Positions 24,569 through 37,162 are shown, numbered from the stretch's first letter. The stretch is 64,000 bases of DNA from Cryptomeria japonica (GCF_030272615.1 NC_081408.1:68305546-68369545); one strand, 5' to 3'. Notes: generated by a model not told the origin, from the sequence alone. A program made the numbers and translations.

Positions 24569-25180
24569 TCAAGTGCCTTGAGTTGGGATGTCTGCAAATC
24601 TAGTTCTGGTCTTCTCAATGACTTCAGAAGTCATCCATGTAGCATCCTCCAAAGATTGATTCTTTCATTTGACTAGGTACTCCAAGTATGTCTTCCTCCT
24701 TGTCTTCTTGCTAACCCTTTGATCCAAAATTCACTCAATCTCAGGTTTGAGAGGGGGAGGAAGTCCTTCCATCATAGCTGGACTAGAGGAATTAGATGGA
24801 CCTGCAACACAAACATCATCCACAAAACCTTTATATGCATATATATCAGATACATTGAATATAGGAGATAGACCAACATCAGGGGGTAGATCTATCTTAT
24901 ATGCATTTGTCCCACATCCCTTTAGGACCTTGAAAGGACTTATCTTTTTCATAAGTAGCTTGGTGTACTTCTCCTTAGGGATTCTTTCTTTTTTGAGATG
25001 AATCATCACCATGTATCCCACCTTGAACTAAACATCTCTCCTTATGACATCTGCTGCTTGTTTATACTTTTCAGTGGTTTGTATCAATCTATCCTGGACT
25101 TGTTGATGTATGTCCCTCATCACTTCAACAAAATCATCCGCTTGAGCACTCCTTTCAATACTTTTCACTTCTCGGAGTTC
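24569..25180 (-). pseudogene. pol: Element D integrase C-terminus with chromodomain
   Basis: This continues integrase after the element E break: ELREVKSIERSAQADDF, then a C-terminal domain (VMIHLKKERIP, YKIDLPPDVGLSPIFNV), then ILDQRVSKKTRRKTYLEYLVK, a chromodomain core with an internal stop where Trp is expected, and a second block EDATWM. Chromodomains let chromoviruses target insertion to marked chromatin. Three stops interrupt the frame. The final stop lies 22 bases from the LTR edge. Confidence 0.85.
25176..25180. other. Left target-site duplication of element E
   Basis: AGTTC is repeated at 43186-43190. The duplication is confirmed because D integrase reads smoothly through the join once one copy is removed. 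Confidence 0.9.
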
Positions 25181-25355
25181 TATTTTCCTTGATTTCAGCG
25201 CGGCCAAAATCGTGACACAACCCTACAAAATTAGTCTTTTTCGTACCTTACGACCTCCAGGAGAGCTTGATCGACTCCGTCAGTTAGCTCATTTATCTTT
25301 TTTCTTTTCATTTTTATTGTTTTCTAAGTTCTTTAAATTTGCAGTTTTCTTGCAA

Positions 25356-26332
25356 GTCAAACTTTAAAGTCCGACCTGCAGGGTTCCTTCTTTTTAAAGG
25401 TAATTGCACATCGGACTTGAAAGTCCGATGTGCAAAGGTTTGGTTTTATCCTTGTAGATCAGACTTTAAATTCCGACCTGCACGTAATCCTTCCCCTACA
25501 ATTCAGACTTTAAAGTCCGATCTGCAGGTCGTTCGGTCAAAAGTTGCATATCAGACTTTAAAGTCTGACTTTCAAGGGTTTTAGTCCTGCATGTCGGACT
25601 TTAAAGTCCGACATGCACTGCATCATTAGCAATTAATGTCTCATTTATTGCTAAATTTGGATGTTATTTATTAACTTTTGGAGATCATTTCTTCATTTAC
25701 ATTTTGTGAATTCTTCTCTGTGCGTGCTCTCTTCCTCCCTCCTCCAATTTCGCTTGCCATTCTTGTGAATTTGTAGGATTTCCATCATATTTTCATTTTA
25801 TCGTCATGGATTGAGGTAGGCTTGTTGTTCTATTTTTATTTATTTCAGGTTTTTCCCCTTTGCATCGTTTTCTCTTTTCTTTTTCTCTGCCTTTTTCCTT
25901 TAGGATTTCTAGAGGCATATCGGACATTAAAATCCATTTGTTTTTCCCTCTTCCCTCACCCATGCGATGGGTTTTAAAACTCGATCTGCAGGCTGTGTGC
26001 GGAGATCTCTCCGCATATCGGACTTTAAAGTCCGATATGCAAGAGGGTAAACCTCGCATGTTGGAATTTAAAGTCTGATATTCGAGAGGAGATTACCTAA
26101 TTGAAATGTTGAGCTTTAAAACCTGACATATCAATCAGTTTCCCTTCCCCAGTACATCGGACTTTAGAGTCCGATGTGTCGGTCTTTTCAATAATTTTTC
26201 CCAAGCTGCACATCGGACTTTAAAGTCCGATATGCAAGCAAAGATGTTTTATCTTTGCACGTCAGACTTTAAAGTTCGATGTACAAATTTTGACTCCTAA
26301 GGTGTAGATCGGACTATTTTCCCCGACCTGCC
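25356..26332. repeat. Array of about 14 palindromes, core TCGGACTTTAAAGTCCGA, in the 5' LTR
   Basis: Perfect examples are the 30-bp palindrome at 25588-25617 and the 28-bp palindrome at 26013-26040. 26207-26236 is near-perfect. Other copies lie near 25353, 25405, 25454, 25501, 25545, 25914, 26056, 26103, 26154, 26256 and 26302. Flanks are usually TGCA(T/C)(A/G)T...A(T/C)(A/G)TGCA, so the dyad extends past the core. Spacing is about 45-60 bases in the dense parts. A separate hairpin GCGGAGA-TC-TCTCCGC is at 25999-26014. Confidence 0.93.
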
Positions 26333-26462
26333 ATTTTTTACAGTTTTGCTCCCAAGCCTGTTCTGAGTCCAATTTTCTAACCCGATTGATAGAATTTGAT
26401 TTTATTGATGATGATAACTATCAAACGAGCTAATCCTTGGTGTTGAATGCAATCATTTGCAA

Positions 26463-29400
26463 ATGTCAAGGCCCTCTCATGATAAATCAGAGCCTTCCTC
26501 AATTTAGTTGGAATCTTCTCAGAGTAAAACATCAGCAAAGAAGATGAAGTACAAGTATGATAGGTACTTGAATTTGTACCCAGAAAGTTCAGTAGATTCA
26601 AACATCAAGGAGATCAAAGATACATAAATTGAACATGTCAGTATGTAGGAGTTTATTGATCAAGTTGAGAAAGGTCATGCCCGCCTAACAAACCTGATCA
26701 AATCCGAGTTGCATAAATATGCTTCCTTCCCAATTGCAGCTCATGATTTGGATTTTGTACTTGTAGCGGATCAATTCGATCTGAATACAAGACAGGTTAG
26801 GGATGCTGATCAAAATATGATCATGACTCTGGATAGTGTTTGCTTCAACATTATTTTCAAAGGTTCTTTAGTCAAGGAAGTAGCCGATATTTCTCAAGAA
26901 AGTGCTCAGGAGTACTATGAGAAAAATGAGGTTAAATGCAAGAAAGTGATCAACACTATGTACCTCTCTGCTGCTAGAAATTTTATCACCTCACGATGGC
27001 CTATATTTTCACAGGAGTGACTTCAATGAGGAGTACAATGATATGGTCACCATGTTGTCAAGAGTGAAGGGCTTAAAGGACTCTCATTACTTTGAAAGAT
27101 GGATGTGTTATTACATAAATATAATCAGGAAAGGGGCAGCTAGGATTGATTGGGGTGAGCAGATCAGTGATGCACTCTACGCATAGTTCAAAGAAGTCTA
27201 AGTGACATTGAAATTTTATATGACTTTTACCTGGTTTATGCAACTGCTTCCATGAGGCAATATCTAGTTTTGTCTACTAAAGGTGACAGGAGATTAGTGG
27301 ATGTCTGGGAATACTATGACCAAGTCACAATCAAGAATCAAGGTAGCCACTTAAGAAGAGTTAATGATTCCTTGTTTGTTATGTGGAAGTGCATGATTGA
27401 TAAAGGCCTGCAAAAGAAAATATTATCAGAGGCTGCATATAATAGGGTGTCTCATTTTGGATGCCTTTTTATTCAGTTCCCAACATTTACATACATCCGA
27501 ATCGGATGTTTCTAAGGTGAACCCTTCATTCTACCAAGGTATCCTTCTAATAAGATCATTCTCATGGAGTTGTGTCGACAACTAATCTATGTGCATGAAA
27601 ACCAAGTGCAGGCACATAAGACTAGGTTAAAGTTCCCAAAATCTATTGGCAGGTACTCAGTTCTAACTAACCCCAAGTCCAAGAACATGGAGGAAGAAAT
27701 GAAATGGAATACTATGAGAAGATTCAAGGCATGAAATAATTTTGTTTTTTGTCGCATGAAGAACAAGCTCAAGAGGAGTTACACCCATGTCTATAGTCTT
27801 GAGGATGTATGGGCAAACTGCAAAGATGAAGAAGATATAAGAAGGATGGATTTCAGTTATCTTACACTAGAACAGATTGAAAACCTGGATTCGGTAAAGA
27901 TCCCAATGACCATGGAAGACACTGATGACATAATAGACCCAATCTATTATGAAAAGAAGATTGCCGACTCTCCACTTCCACTAGTGCAATGGTCAAAAAA
28001 GGAAAGTAAGTCTATCACTCAAAGAATCTCTCCTATTTTGGCAAACACCAATGCATGGTTGTTAAAAAATAATCTTAGAATGAAACAATTTCCTGCTAGT
28101 TCTGGAGATGACGATAATAGTGATGGCCCAATTGGTGAGATAGCTATGACTGAAACAAGAACCAAGGGCAAAGCAGATTCACAAGCATTATCCTCGGCCC
28201 CTACAACGCAATCCAAGGGGAAAGGACCCAAAATCAAGTTCACAATTAAAGGGTCCAAGAAAGCCAAATCATCTTCAGTAGCACAAGAGACAGTCACAAA
28301 GGAACCAGAACAACAAACTGCTAGAGATACTAAAAAAGAGAAGGAGACAAAAGAAGGTGAAATTCCTCAACAAGAGGAAGCACAGGTTGAAAAAATGTCA
28401 CATCTTGGTGAAGTTAATGTTCCAGCCACTTCACAGGCACCAACTCATTCAGAAATGATTATTCATTCCATTGATTCTGATTCTGATCAAGAAGAAGAGG
28501 AATTCGATGATGAGGACCTAGGTGTGGGCATGACTCAGTCAGAGACTGCTCAACAATTTTTTGCATTATCCAACTTTTCCACCCTGGATGATATTCCTTC
28601 AACCACCATTGAATCTTCAATGTTGGATTTTCTTGAAGCTATGGAGCAAGCATTTGCGGAACACCAAATGATGACTTTACCTTCCACGGTTATTATAACA
28701 AAAATTCCATCTCTGGTAAGCACTGAAGTTATTTCTACCACGACAGTCATAATGGAAATTCCACCTCTGGTTAGTACTCAAATTGTTTCCACTATGTCTT
28801 CCACTCTCTCTTTTGTGGTTGTGACTAAAGAAGGGTCAACATCAGCAGTTGTTGCTACATCATCAGGTATATCACTAGATACTTCAACATTGATATCAAT
28901 AACAACATCTACAACCGTTGCCTATTCAAGCCAGTATGCTCCTCAAATACCAAGTGAGACTCGGCAAGAAGCTACTACTCCACCATCCAGTCCAGAATTA
29001 CCACCTTGGATGGAGGTAGTAGCACCTAAGAGGAAGAAATAGGTGATTTTGCCTGATGAGTTTGACTTTGAGTAGTTGGTTCCTCTGAAGCCCAAGGGAG
29101 CAAAGCAACCGAAGATTGTTTCCCGAGTGTTAGTAGACCTGGCCTCTAAGAGAATGTATGCTGAGGTCATGGTGCCATCATTGGATAAGAATAAAGATGA
29201 TATACAACCTGAGGATTACATCATCCAAACCGTAGAGCTTGGGGAGGAGACGCATGAGAGTGTTAAGATGGATTCTCATATGGATTTAAACTCTTTGTTA
29301 TGGAGACTTGACCAAGAGAGGGATGAGAAGAATGAATTAAAACAGAAATGTGAACAATTGACTAATGTTCTTCTGAAAGTTATCCAATCCTCCCAGGAAG

Positions 29401-30155
29401 TTGATCCCATAGGATCCTCAATGGACACTAAAGCTCTTAATAAAATTGAATAGGTAGGAGCCAAGGGCCGAGTGGTGAATGAGTGGATTGCATGACTAAA
29501 GTCAGAAGGGTCTCATCTCCTAAGTTCAACCGTTGGGTTATTGACGGATTTTGAAGTGATCCAAAGTCAAATGCAAAGTGTCAAAACTTCATTATCTTAG
29601 GAGATTGAAAATATTGAGAAGAGTACAATCCTTTGGAGAAAAATGGAGGACTTCAGAATAGACATCCTCGTTGAAAATAAAGTGGTTCCTTCAAGGGAAA
29701 AATATATCCAACTCTTATAGGTATTGTCTTACAAGAAAGGGACAATAAGGTTGATGATAGAAGAGCTGGACCGAGAACAAAAGGAAGGTGATGATGAGAT
29801 TGATCTCATTTCTGCCAGGATTGTTGACCTTCCTTGTTATCTTTATGATGACAATCAGAATCTCGTTACTAGTGATGCCATCACACAAGAATTTTTGTCC
29901 TTAATGGATCACTGCACGGTACAGGATGTCTCACTTGGTGCATTCGATAAGTTACTGGAGATCCGAGTTAGTTTTGAGGTCCTCGTATCCATGTTGAAGG
30001 ATGGGAAAAAGAAATACGTAGAGGCTGAGGATATGATTTCCTGTGTTCGTGTGATCACAGATTCTACCCAGATGTCGAACCAAGGAGAGATGGAGGCCAT
30101 CCTGACTAAGTTCGAGGAATTCCACAAATCGAACGAGTTGGAGAAAAATGAATAA
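26463..30155 (+). pseudogene. U3-encoded large protein of unknown function, 5' LTR copy
   Basis: The ATG reads MSRPSHDKSEPSS. The frame runs about 1230 codons to a TAA 154 bases before the TATA box. Losses of 2 bases (near 27008) and 1 base (near 27230) cancel. About a dozen in-frame stops interrupt it, many at CAG, CAA or CGA sites preserved in the other LTR. The N-terminal half has the conserved blocks DWGEQISDAL and GEPFILP shared with F and G. The middle is Lys/Glu/Ser-rich, then Ser/Thr-rich, ending VVAPKRKK. The C-terminal half has a predicted coiled coil (ERDEKNELKQKCEQLTNVLL). No RT, gag or known enzyme motif is seen. It is upstream of the promoter, so it could be expressed from the 3' LTR copy or from an outside promoter. 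Confidence 0.8.
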
Positions 30156-30309
30156 AGTGTCCCTTTTTGACATTTTCTTTTCATGTAGTTGCATTGTTAG
30201 ATGCTGCAAGTTTTCTCCCAGCTGCACTTTTTCTTTCTGATGTAGTTGTAGTCAAGTGGGACCGTGCAGTTGAATTAAGCAACTGTGCCTGCATTTTTCT
30301 CCACTCTTC

Positions 30310-30319
30310 TTATATATAA
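30310..30319 (+). promoter_or_regulatory. TATA box of the E 5' LTR
   Basis: TATATATAAG followed by GGGGGACCCTC is identical in the other LTR copy. It implies R/U5 of about 730 bases downstream. Confidence 0.75.
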
Positions 30320-31078
30320 GGGGGACCCTCATTTGTATATTTTTATCTTGGATTATGCTAAGCAAAACTCTGCCAAATTTTTGCCTCAACAAAGACTTTG
30401 AGCTTTTGTTGTGAAAATTTGATCAAGCAAATAAAGAAAGCGATTTTATTTGATCCCAAACTTTGTGTTGTTTTTAAAAAAGTTGCTTATATGAGTTGAT
30501 TTTCTTACATTCATGACTTATATATGTTCTTGAATTTCTTGATATAGGAAGTATTGTTAAGTGGATTAAAGAGCTCTTGAATTGTGAAAGTAGACTTTGT
30601 GCTCCTTGAATATTTGAGAAATTTTCTATTGTTAAGTGATTAGTAGTAGGATTTGTATTTCTACTATTGCTTGTAGTTTTTAGGATTAAGGAATTATACT
30701 TGAAGACTTTGAGCTGCAAGTTGAATTCCTTATCATTGTGATAATTAGTTTAGTTAGTGTTATATTCAAGAAAGACTTTGTGCTTCTTGCTTATAAAATA
30801 TTGATATAGTTTGTTGGATAAATTCGTTGATTTCCTTTAAGTATCGAAGTGACAGGGAAATTGTAACAAAGTGAAGGGAGAATACTTTAACTCTGAAAAA
30901 AGAGAGTTAAATGCCCAATACTAACCCACAGATTTTAATTTCTTATTAATTAGAGAAGAGATTTCAAAGGGAACCTCCCCTTGATGAAAGGAGAGATTAG
31001 TTTCTCAACATAGCTGTGTGTGAATCATATATTTTGTCATTAGTACACTAGTGACAAAATATTCACCCAATAATTTTT

Positions 31079-31092
31079 TGGTGACTCTACTA
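31079..31092 (+). promoter_or_regulatory. Primer-binding site of element E (tRNA-Arg type)
   Basis: TGGTGACTCTACTAGG starts seven bases after the LTR end. Element F has TGGCGACTCTACTAGG at the same place. A TGGCGACTC... site complementary to a tRNA-Arg 3' end is known from Tat/Ogre elements; the E copy has one change (C to T). Confidence 0.75.
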
Positions 31093-31126
31093 GGCAGCAA
31101 CATGCAATCGGTATTGACCCTCTGGG

Positions 31127-33259
31127 TTGCAGTGCTCTTTTCATTGTAATATCCATTTTGTTGTTTTTCTCGAAAATCATAATCTGGCTGATCGAAGTTA
31201 CACTCATGGGCAACGATTAGCGGGACTTGTTGATCCTACTTTTGAGTTTTTGCAGCAACATAATTTTCCTTTTGTGAAACCTCCATGGATGTGTTCTCCT
31301 TTGGAGCGAACACGAAGTTTTCCTCCTTCTACACGGTGATCTCCCATACCAAGCGAGGCGTCAAGTTTGCAAGTCTTATTTGTCCCACTTGCAAGTCATT
31401 TTGTAATACCACCATATAATCCATTAAGGATGGTTGTTGCTGGCCCTTGGGGTACCGCTTTTGGTCCATTGAACTTGACTACACCTTTGCATGAACTTCC
31501 CAAAGGCACGCGAAAAAATTTACCTAAATTTTTGGGGGATGGTTCCCAACACCCGAACAAACACATTGCTGCCTTATACATCACACGTGGAATCCTAGGT
31601 GTTGAACATGAAGATGTTTCAGTGAGATTGTTCATTGAGTCTTTGCATGGAGTTGCTACCGATTGGTTCTATCATCTTCTGAATGCTTGTATCACAATAT
31701 GGGGAACTCTCAGAATATTGTTTGAAGAAAGGTTCAAGTTTGTCGAAGATGATCACACACTCTTGACACAATTAACTCAAATGAAAAAAGAACCTCAGGA
31801 AGCTATGCATGAGTTTGTAGCAAAGGTCAACATATTGTACAATCGCAATCCAGTTGCTTCACAACCCACTGTTGAAAATTTGAAATGCTTCTTTATTAAC
31901 GCTCAATTGCCAGAGGTGAGATTTCTTTTGTGAAGGAATAATCCTACAGATTTGGTCGCTGCACAACAATTGGCTATATTGGCCAAAGATGATCTTATCC
32001 TCGCTGGGAAGATAAGGAGAGATCCTAACAAGGTTAGGAATAATCAAATTGCTGATTCATCTTTTCCTTCAATAAATTCTGTTGATCCCATGATACAAAA
32101 GTTAGCAAATGAGTTGTTAGCACTTAAGAAGAAAATTTCCTCACAAGGAAGTACTTCTTATCGCGATGTTCCACGAAGGACTTATCCAAATAATGCTTCC
32201 AATTACACCATGCATAATCAGAATAAATTGCCTCTTGCTCCAGAGAGGCTTGCGTTGGAAGCACCGCCCCAAAATTCAGCTACAAGTTATTATGAAGCTG
32301 AACAAAATGATCTCCCTCCTTTTGGTGAAGAAGATGCCAATTTGCATCAAGAAGATGATGCAGAGTTGGTTGGCAACTCTAATATCAGGTTTATGCAAGA
32401 TCAAGAAGATGATACACCAGACACACGAGATGGGGATGTCTTTGCAATATTCACCCGTTTGCAAGCACAGGCAACTCAGTCACCTGTCATTGCAAAGAGT
32501 GATGATCCTATTCAAATCAAGGATTCTCAACATTTTCCAGTTTCTATTGCTAAGCATGGGACTCCCATACCGAATCCTACAAAAGACAATGCTATCTCAA
32601 TGGATGTTGTGAAGGATAAAAGTGTAAGTGATTCTTCGACTACTGTCAATTTTTCTGCACCTATCAATTCTTGTACACCTGCATCGAAGACTAGTGTACC
32701 TAATATTTTAAGTTCTCAAAATGAGAACCCAAATCAATCTTTGATGAATTCCTTTCAGACATTTGATATGTTAGACCATGCTAGGAAAACCAAAATACAT
32801 ATGTTTGAGGTTAAATTTTTGAGATCTAATCCAGATCAATTTGACCGTTTGGTCAAGTTTGTTAAAGGAAAAGATACTATCCCTAGTAATCTTCCCAAGT
32901 CTAACTTACTTCAAAATAAATTAGTGACTTCCCCTTCTCCTATAGAAAAGATAGAACCATTCTATATCTCTTTGTTGATAAATGGTTATAATCTTAGTAA
33001 CTATGTAATCGATTCTGGGGCATTTGATAATATTACACCATCAAAAGCTGCCAATGCCCTTGGCTTAACTTTGACTAAATCATTTGGAAGATGTTTCTCT
33101 ATGGATAACAAGAAAGTCCCCTTGATAGGTCAGATCAAGGATGCACGGTTTGCTTTTGCTGCATTCCCAGAAAAGAAGATTAAGATGACAGTACTGGTAG
33201 CCAATGTGTCGGCTTCTTATGGTCTATTGTTGGGAAGAAATTTTTGTAGAGATGTGTGA
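31127..33259 (+). pseudogene. gag-pro: Element E gag and protease
   Basis: The frame opens upstream of PKGTRKNLPKF. The capsid-like part has DWFYHLL, FEERF and LTQLTQMKKEPQEAMHEFV, which align with element F gag. A low-complexity linker follows, then an aspartic protease with VIDSGAFDNI near 33008 and YGLLLGRNF near 33220. I see no CCHC knuckle. Stops at 31337, 31931 and 33257 are all in the one frame that continues into pol. Confidence 0.85.
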
Positions 33260-34384
33260 GGTGAGTTAAACATGGATATGACTAAGGCTCGTATTCCTGT
33301 TAAAGGAGTTATCTTAAAGTTGCTTCCAGAAAAAGAATCAAAATACACCGTTTTCAAGTCTGATGATCAGCGAGCACAAATTCTTTTTGGATCATCAGGT
33401 ATGGGTAATTATTTCCTGCATGTTGATGATGGTTTAGAGGTTGTTCCTGAGATTGAAGATGTCATTCCACTCAATGAGGTTCCAGTTAATTGTGAAAGTA
33501 TTGTTACGAAATCAAAAAGATCTTCAACTTCACAACAATAAATTCTCGATTTTGATATTGTCAGCATTGGTAGTCCAGATGATGTTTGGATGCTAGAATT
33601 TGATGGCAGATGTTATTCTACTGGATCAGGAGATGGTGTTGTATTAGTTTCTCCTAATGGAGATTTATTTCCTTTCTCCTTCAAATTGCAGTTTGACAAC
33701 ACAAATAACACTGCTAAGTATGAATCTCTTCTTTTGGGGATGAATGTTTCCCAAAGAAAGGGGATTAAAAATTTACATGCTCAAGGGGATGCTGAGTTGA
33801 TAGTTTGTCAAGTCAGGAATGTATATCAAGCAAGGAGCGATAGGCTATGATATTATCATAACCTTGTATGGGATCTAATAGAGGCATTTGATGCTTTTGA
33901 TATATCTATGGTTTCCCGTGAATTTAATGACAGGGTAGACTCATTAGCAGTATCAACAACCTCTTTGGTTCCTCACAGAGATTTTTCAAGATCAACATAT
34001 ATTGTTGAATTGGTCTTTCAACCAAGTGTTCCTAACAATTCTGATCATTGGCAAGTGTTTAATGACGATCATCATGTAATTAATTTCTTACAAATGACTG
34101 ACAATTTTGATGATCTGTATTTTGAAGGTAGTCACTACCCTTCAAAGGATGCAATTGAAAGTATTGATGCAGAAATGGGAGAGAAATTTCTCCAATTAAA
34201 AGGAAACAAGATCCCTCGGGGTCTAGTTTCTTTAGAAAATCTTTTTGACAAACATGACCATTATGTAAAAAAGCAACAAAGATCAGTTGTAGGCTCAATG
34301 GAATATGAGAAAGTAAATATCGGGACTAAAGGCAATCCAAAAATGATCAACATTGGAAAGTGTTGTTCACAAGAAGAAAGATAG
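33260..34384 (+). pseudogene. pol: Element E extra RNase H-like domain before RT
   Basis: WMLEFDGRCYSTGSGDGVVL, then NNTAKYESLLLG, HAQGDAELIV and FNDRVDSLA follow the pattern of the archaeal-type RNase H of element A (YFDGSY, AEYEAL, YGDSQLV). Here the domain lies between protease and RT, whereas in A it lies between RNase H and integrase. The usual Glu of AEYEAL is Lys in this copy, so it is probably inactive. Stops at 33539, 33848 and 34382 interrupt it. Confidence 0.7.
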
Positions 34385-37090
34385 AAATTTGTTGCATTAT
34401 TGCAGCAATATGTTGACGTCTTGGCCTACTCCTATGAAGATCTAAAGTCTTTTTGTCCTGAAGAGTTCTATCACGCCATTCCATTAAAGCTAGGTATCAC
34501 ATCTTTCCATCAGAAGCAAAGGAAATACAATCCAAAGATCTCTGATACTATCTTTGCTGAAGTTCAAAAGATGTTGAAAGCAAGGATAATCTTCCCCATT
34601 CATCATTCTTCTTGGATAGCCAATATTGTACCTGTACATAAGAAAGATGGTGAGATCTGGATATGTGTTGATTTTTAGAATTTGAACCAGGCATCCTTAC
34701 AAGATAACTACCCTTTTCCTGTCATGGATCATGTCCTACAAGCTGTTACTGGATCAGAGATGATGTCTATGTTGTATGGGTTTTCATGTTACAACCAAGT
34801 GGAGGTTCTTGAAAAAGATCAACATAAAACTGCATTTACCACACCTTGGGGCACTTTTGCATATCACAGAATGCCTTTTGGGTTGGTAAATGCAAGAGCG
34901 ACTTTCCAACGTGCAATGGGCTTGGCCTTCCGAAGTTTTCTTGGTAAGTTCATTGTAGTCTATTTGGATGATTTGACTATTTATTTAAAGAAGCATCAAG
35001 ATCATTTCTATCATTTGCAACAAGTTTTGGGCAAGGGTCATCAACATGGAATTTCCCTCAATCCCAAGAAATCTATTTTTGGGGTTACCAAAGGTAAGTT
35101 ACTTGGGCATAGTGTTTCAAAAGAAGGTATAAAAATTGATGCTGAAAGAGTAAAACCTATTCGTGATCTTTCCATGCCAACAAGTAAGTTTGTTGTCCAT
35201 TCATTCTTCAGCAAAGTAAATTTCTTGCAAAGATTTATTCCAGACTTTGCTGAATAGACTTGTCACATAGTTAACATGATGAAAGGAAATTCTCTTTTCA
35301 AGTGGACTCCCAAAGGAAAGAAAGCTTTCCATCAAATCAAGGAGGCCATGGAGAATGCCCCAGTTTTGGTATGCACTGATTATATAAAAGAGTTTATCAT
35401 GTATAGCTATGCATCAGATCATACCTGTTCGGTCATACTGATGTAGAAAAATCATGAAGGCATGGAATCACCCATTGCATTCATGAGTTATCCGCTAAAG
35501 TCTCATGAATTGAAGTACTCAGAAATGGAGAAGCATGCTTTTTTCATGGTAAAAGAGGTGAAACATTTCAAGTTTTACATTCTGAATTCAAATGTCATCA
35601 CTCTTGTTCCTGATGCTGTTGTCAAGTCATTTTTGATGCAACAAGAGTTTGGAACTAAAAGAGGCAACTGGGTTGCCAAGATTCAGGAATATGACATGGG
35701 AATCAAGCCCACTAAGTTGGTTCATGGAAAAGCTCTATGTTAATTGATAGCTGAAAACAAATCAACTGATGAAGTGGTGAATGAAGGAATGAATCATGAT
35801 CTTCCCAAGGTTCTATTTGTTAGCACCACTGATGAGTGGTATTCTGACTTGGCATATCTCTTAACATATGGAGACTGTCTTCCACACTTGTCACGTAATG
35901 AAAGGCGAACCTTGAAGCTTAAAGCAGTAAATTTTGTCCTATGGGAAAATGGTTTGTATAAGAAAGGTCTAGATGGCAATTTCCTACACTGCGTGGACAA
36001 ACAACAAGTAAGATTACTTCAAGCTTTTCATGATCTTGCTTGTGGTGGACTTTTTTCTAGTCCTGTTACTGCACACAAAATCTTGCATGCTAGATACTAT
36101 TGGCTGATATTGTTTAAGGACACATACAGTTGGGTTCACAAATATGAGCAATGTTAGCAATTTGTGGGTAAGCCTAAACTAGCTGCACTCCCCCTTAAAC
36201 CAGTTGTAATTGAAGAGCCCTTTCAATAGTGGGGATTGGACTTCATTGAACCTGTCAATCCAACATTTAGTGCAGGTCACATATACATTCTCACAGCGAC
36301 ATATTACTTCATGAAGTGGGTGGAGGCAATCCCAACTAAGAAAGCTACCTCGGCGGTGGTTTATCAATTTTTCAAGGAAAACATCATTTCAAGGTTTGGT
36401 GTTCATTATAAGATAGTAACCGATAATCCTTCATGTTTTTCATCTTATGAGATCATTGAATTTTGCTTTGATCATGGTATTACTCTTTCACACTCATCTG
36501 ACTATTATCCGTAAGGAACTGGTCAGGCCAAATCAAGCAACAAGAATGTGGTTACTATTATGAGGAAGCTTGTTGATGAGAGATAATGGACTTGGCATAA
36601 ATCTCTTTATGATGCGCTATGGGAAGATCGTATAAATCCAAAAAGGGCAATCGATATGTCACCTTTTCAACTTCTGTATGGGTTAAATGTCGAGATTCCA
36701 ATCACTATGGAACTTCCAACATTAAAGCTTGCCAAGGCCATTGAAGATGAAACCTATCAAGATTCACTTGATAAGCGGATTCTATTTCTTTCTCAGTTGG
36801 AAGAAACAAGAACATAAGTGGTTGATAGGATTGTTGCACACCAAAGCTAAGTGAAGGTGTTATTTGATAAGAAAACAAATTCTCGTGATTTCTCAGTTGG
36901 TGATCAAGTCTTGTTATGGGACAAGAGGAGGGAACCAAAGGGTTTACATGGAAATTTTGACTCCTTATGGAAAGGTCCCTTCACTATTCATGAAATATGT
37001 GGCGAGCATAGCTACTTACTTGCACATGCAGACGGTACCCCATTCTCGCTACCTCACAGTGGAGAACATTTGAAACTCTTTACTCAATAA
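34385..37090 (+). pseudogene. pol: Element E RT, RNase H and integrase
   Basis: RT has WIANIVPVHKKDG, MPFGLVNARATFQRAM and VVYLDD near 34960. RNase H follows from about 35300 with degenerate motifs. Integrase has WGLDFIEPV near 36233 and VTDN near 36417, but the catalytic Glu of GQAE is Lys (GQAKSSN) and the second His of the zinc finger is Leu (CGGLFS). The end HSGEHLKLFTQ resembles the close of element A pol (NSMHLKRFYT). Ten or so stops lie in the same frame as gag, with no frameshift across about 5.9 kb. Confidence 0.9.
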
Positions 37091-37162
37091 AGAGAAATGT
37101 AAAGGGAGTTGTACTCATTGTAAAATTTGTATAGCCTTTTATTTTTAGTCTTTTCGTCGCCT

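Larger units (their letters stand above)
25181..31072 (+). repeat. 5' LTR of element E (5892 bp)
   Basis: Order inside: TATTTTCCTTGATTTCAG edge, palindrome array (25356-26332), an ORF of about 1230 codons (26463-30155), TATA box (30310-30319), then R/U5. It ends CACCCAATA just before the primer site. The edge is TA rather than TG, and copy two begins TATTGTCC, so the consensus ends are TATTG...CAATA. Confidence 0.88.

Noticed and set aside
25356-26332. A CRISPR-like array
   Set aside because: Repeats are palindromes with diverged units and short irregular spacers, in plant retrotransposon LTRs, with no cas genes.
31127-37090. Stop codon reassignment or readthrough in element E
   Set aside because: The uninterrupted pol of element A in the same window uses the standard code, and the stops look like ordinary transition decay; E integrase also lacks catalytic residues.
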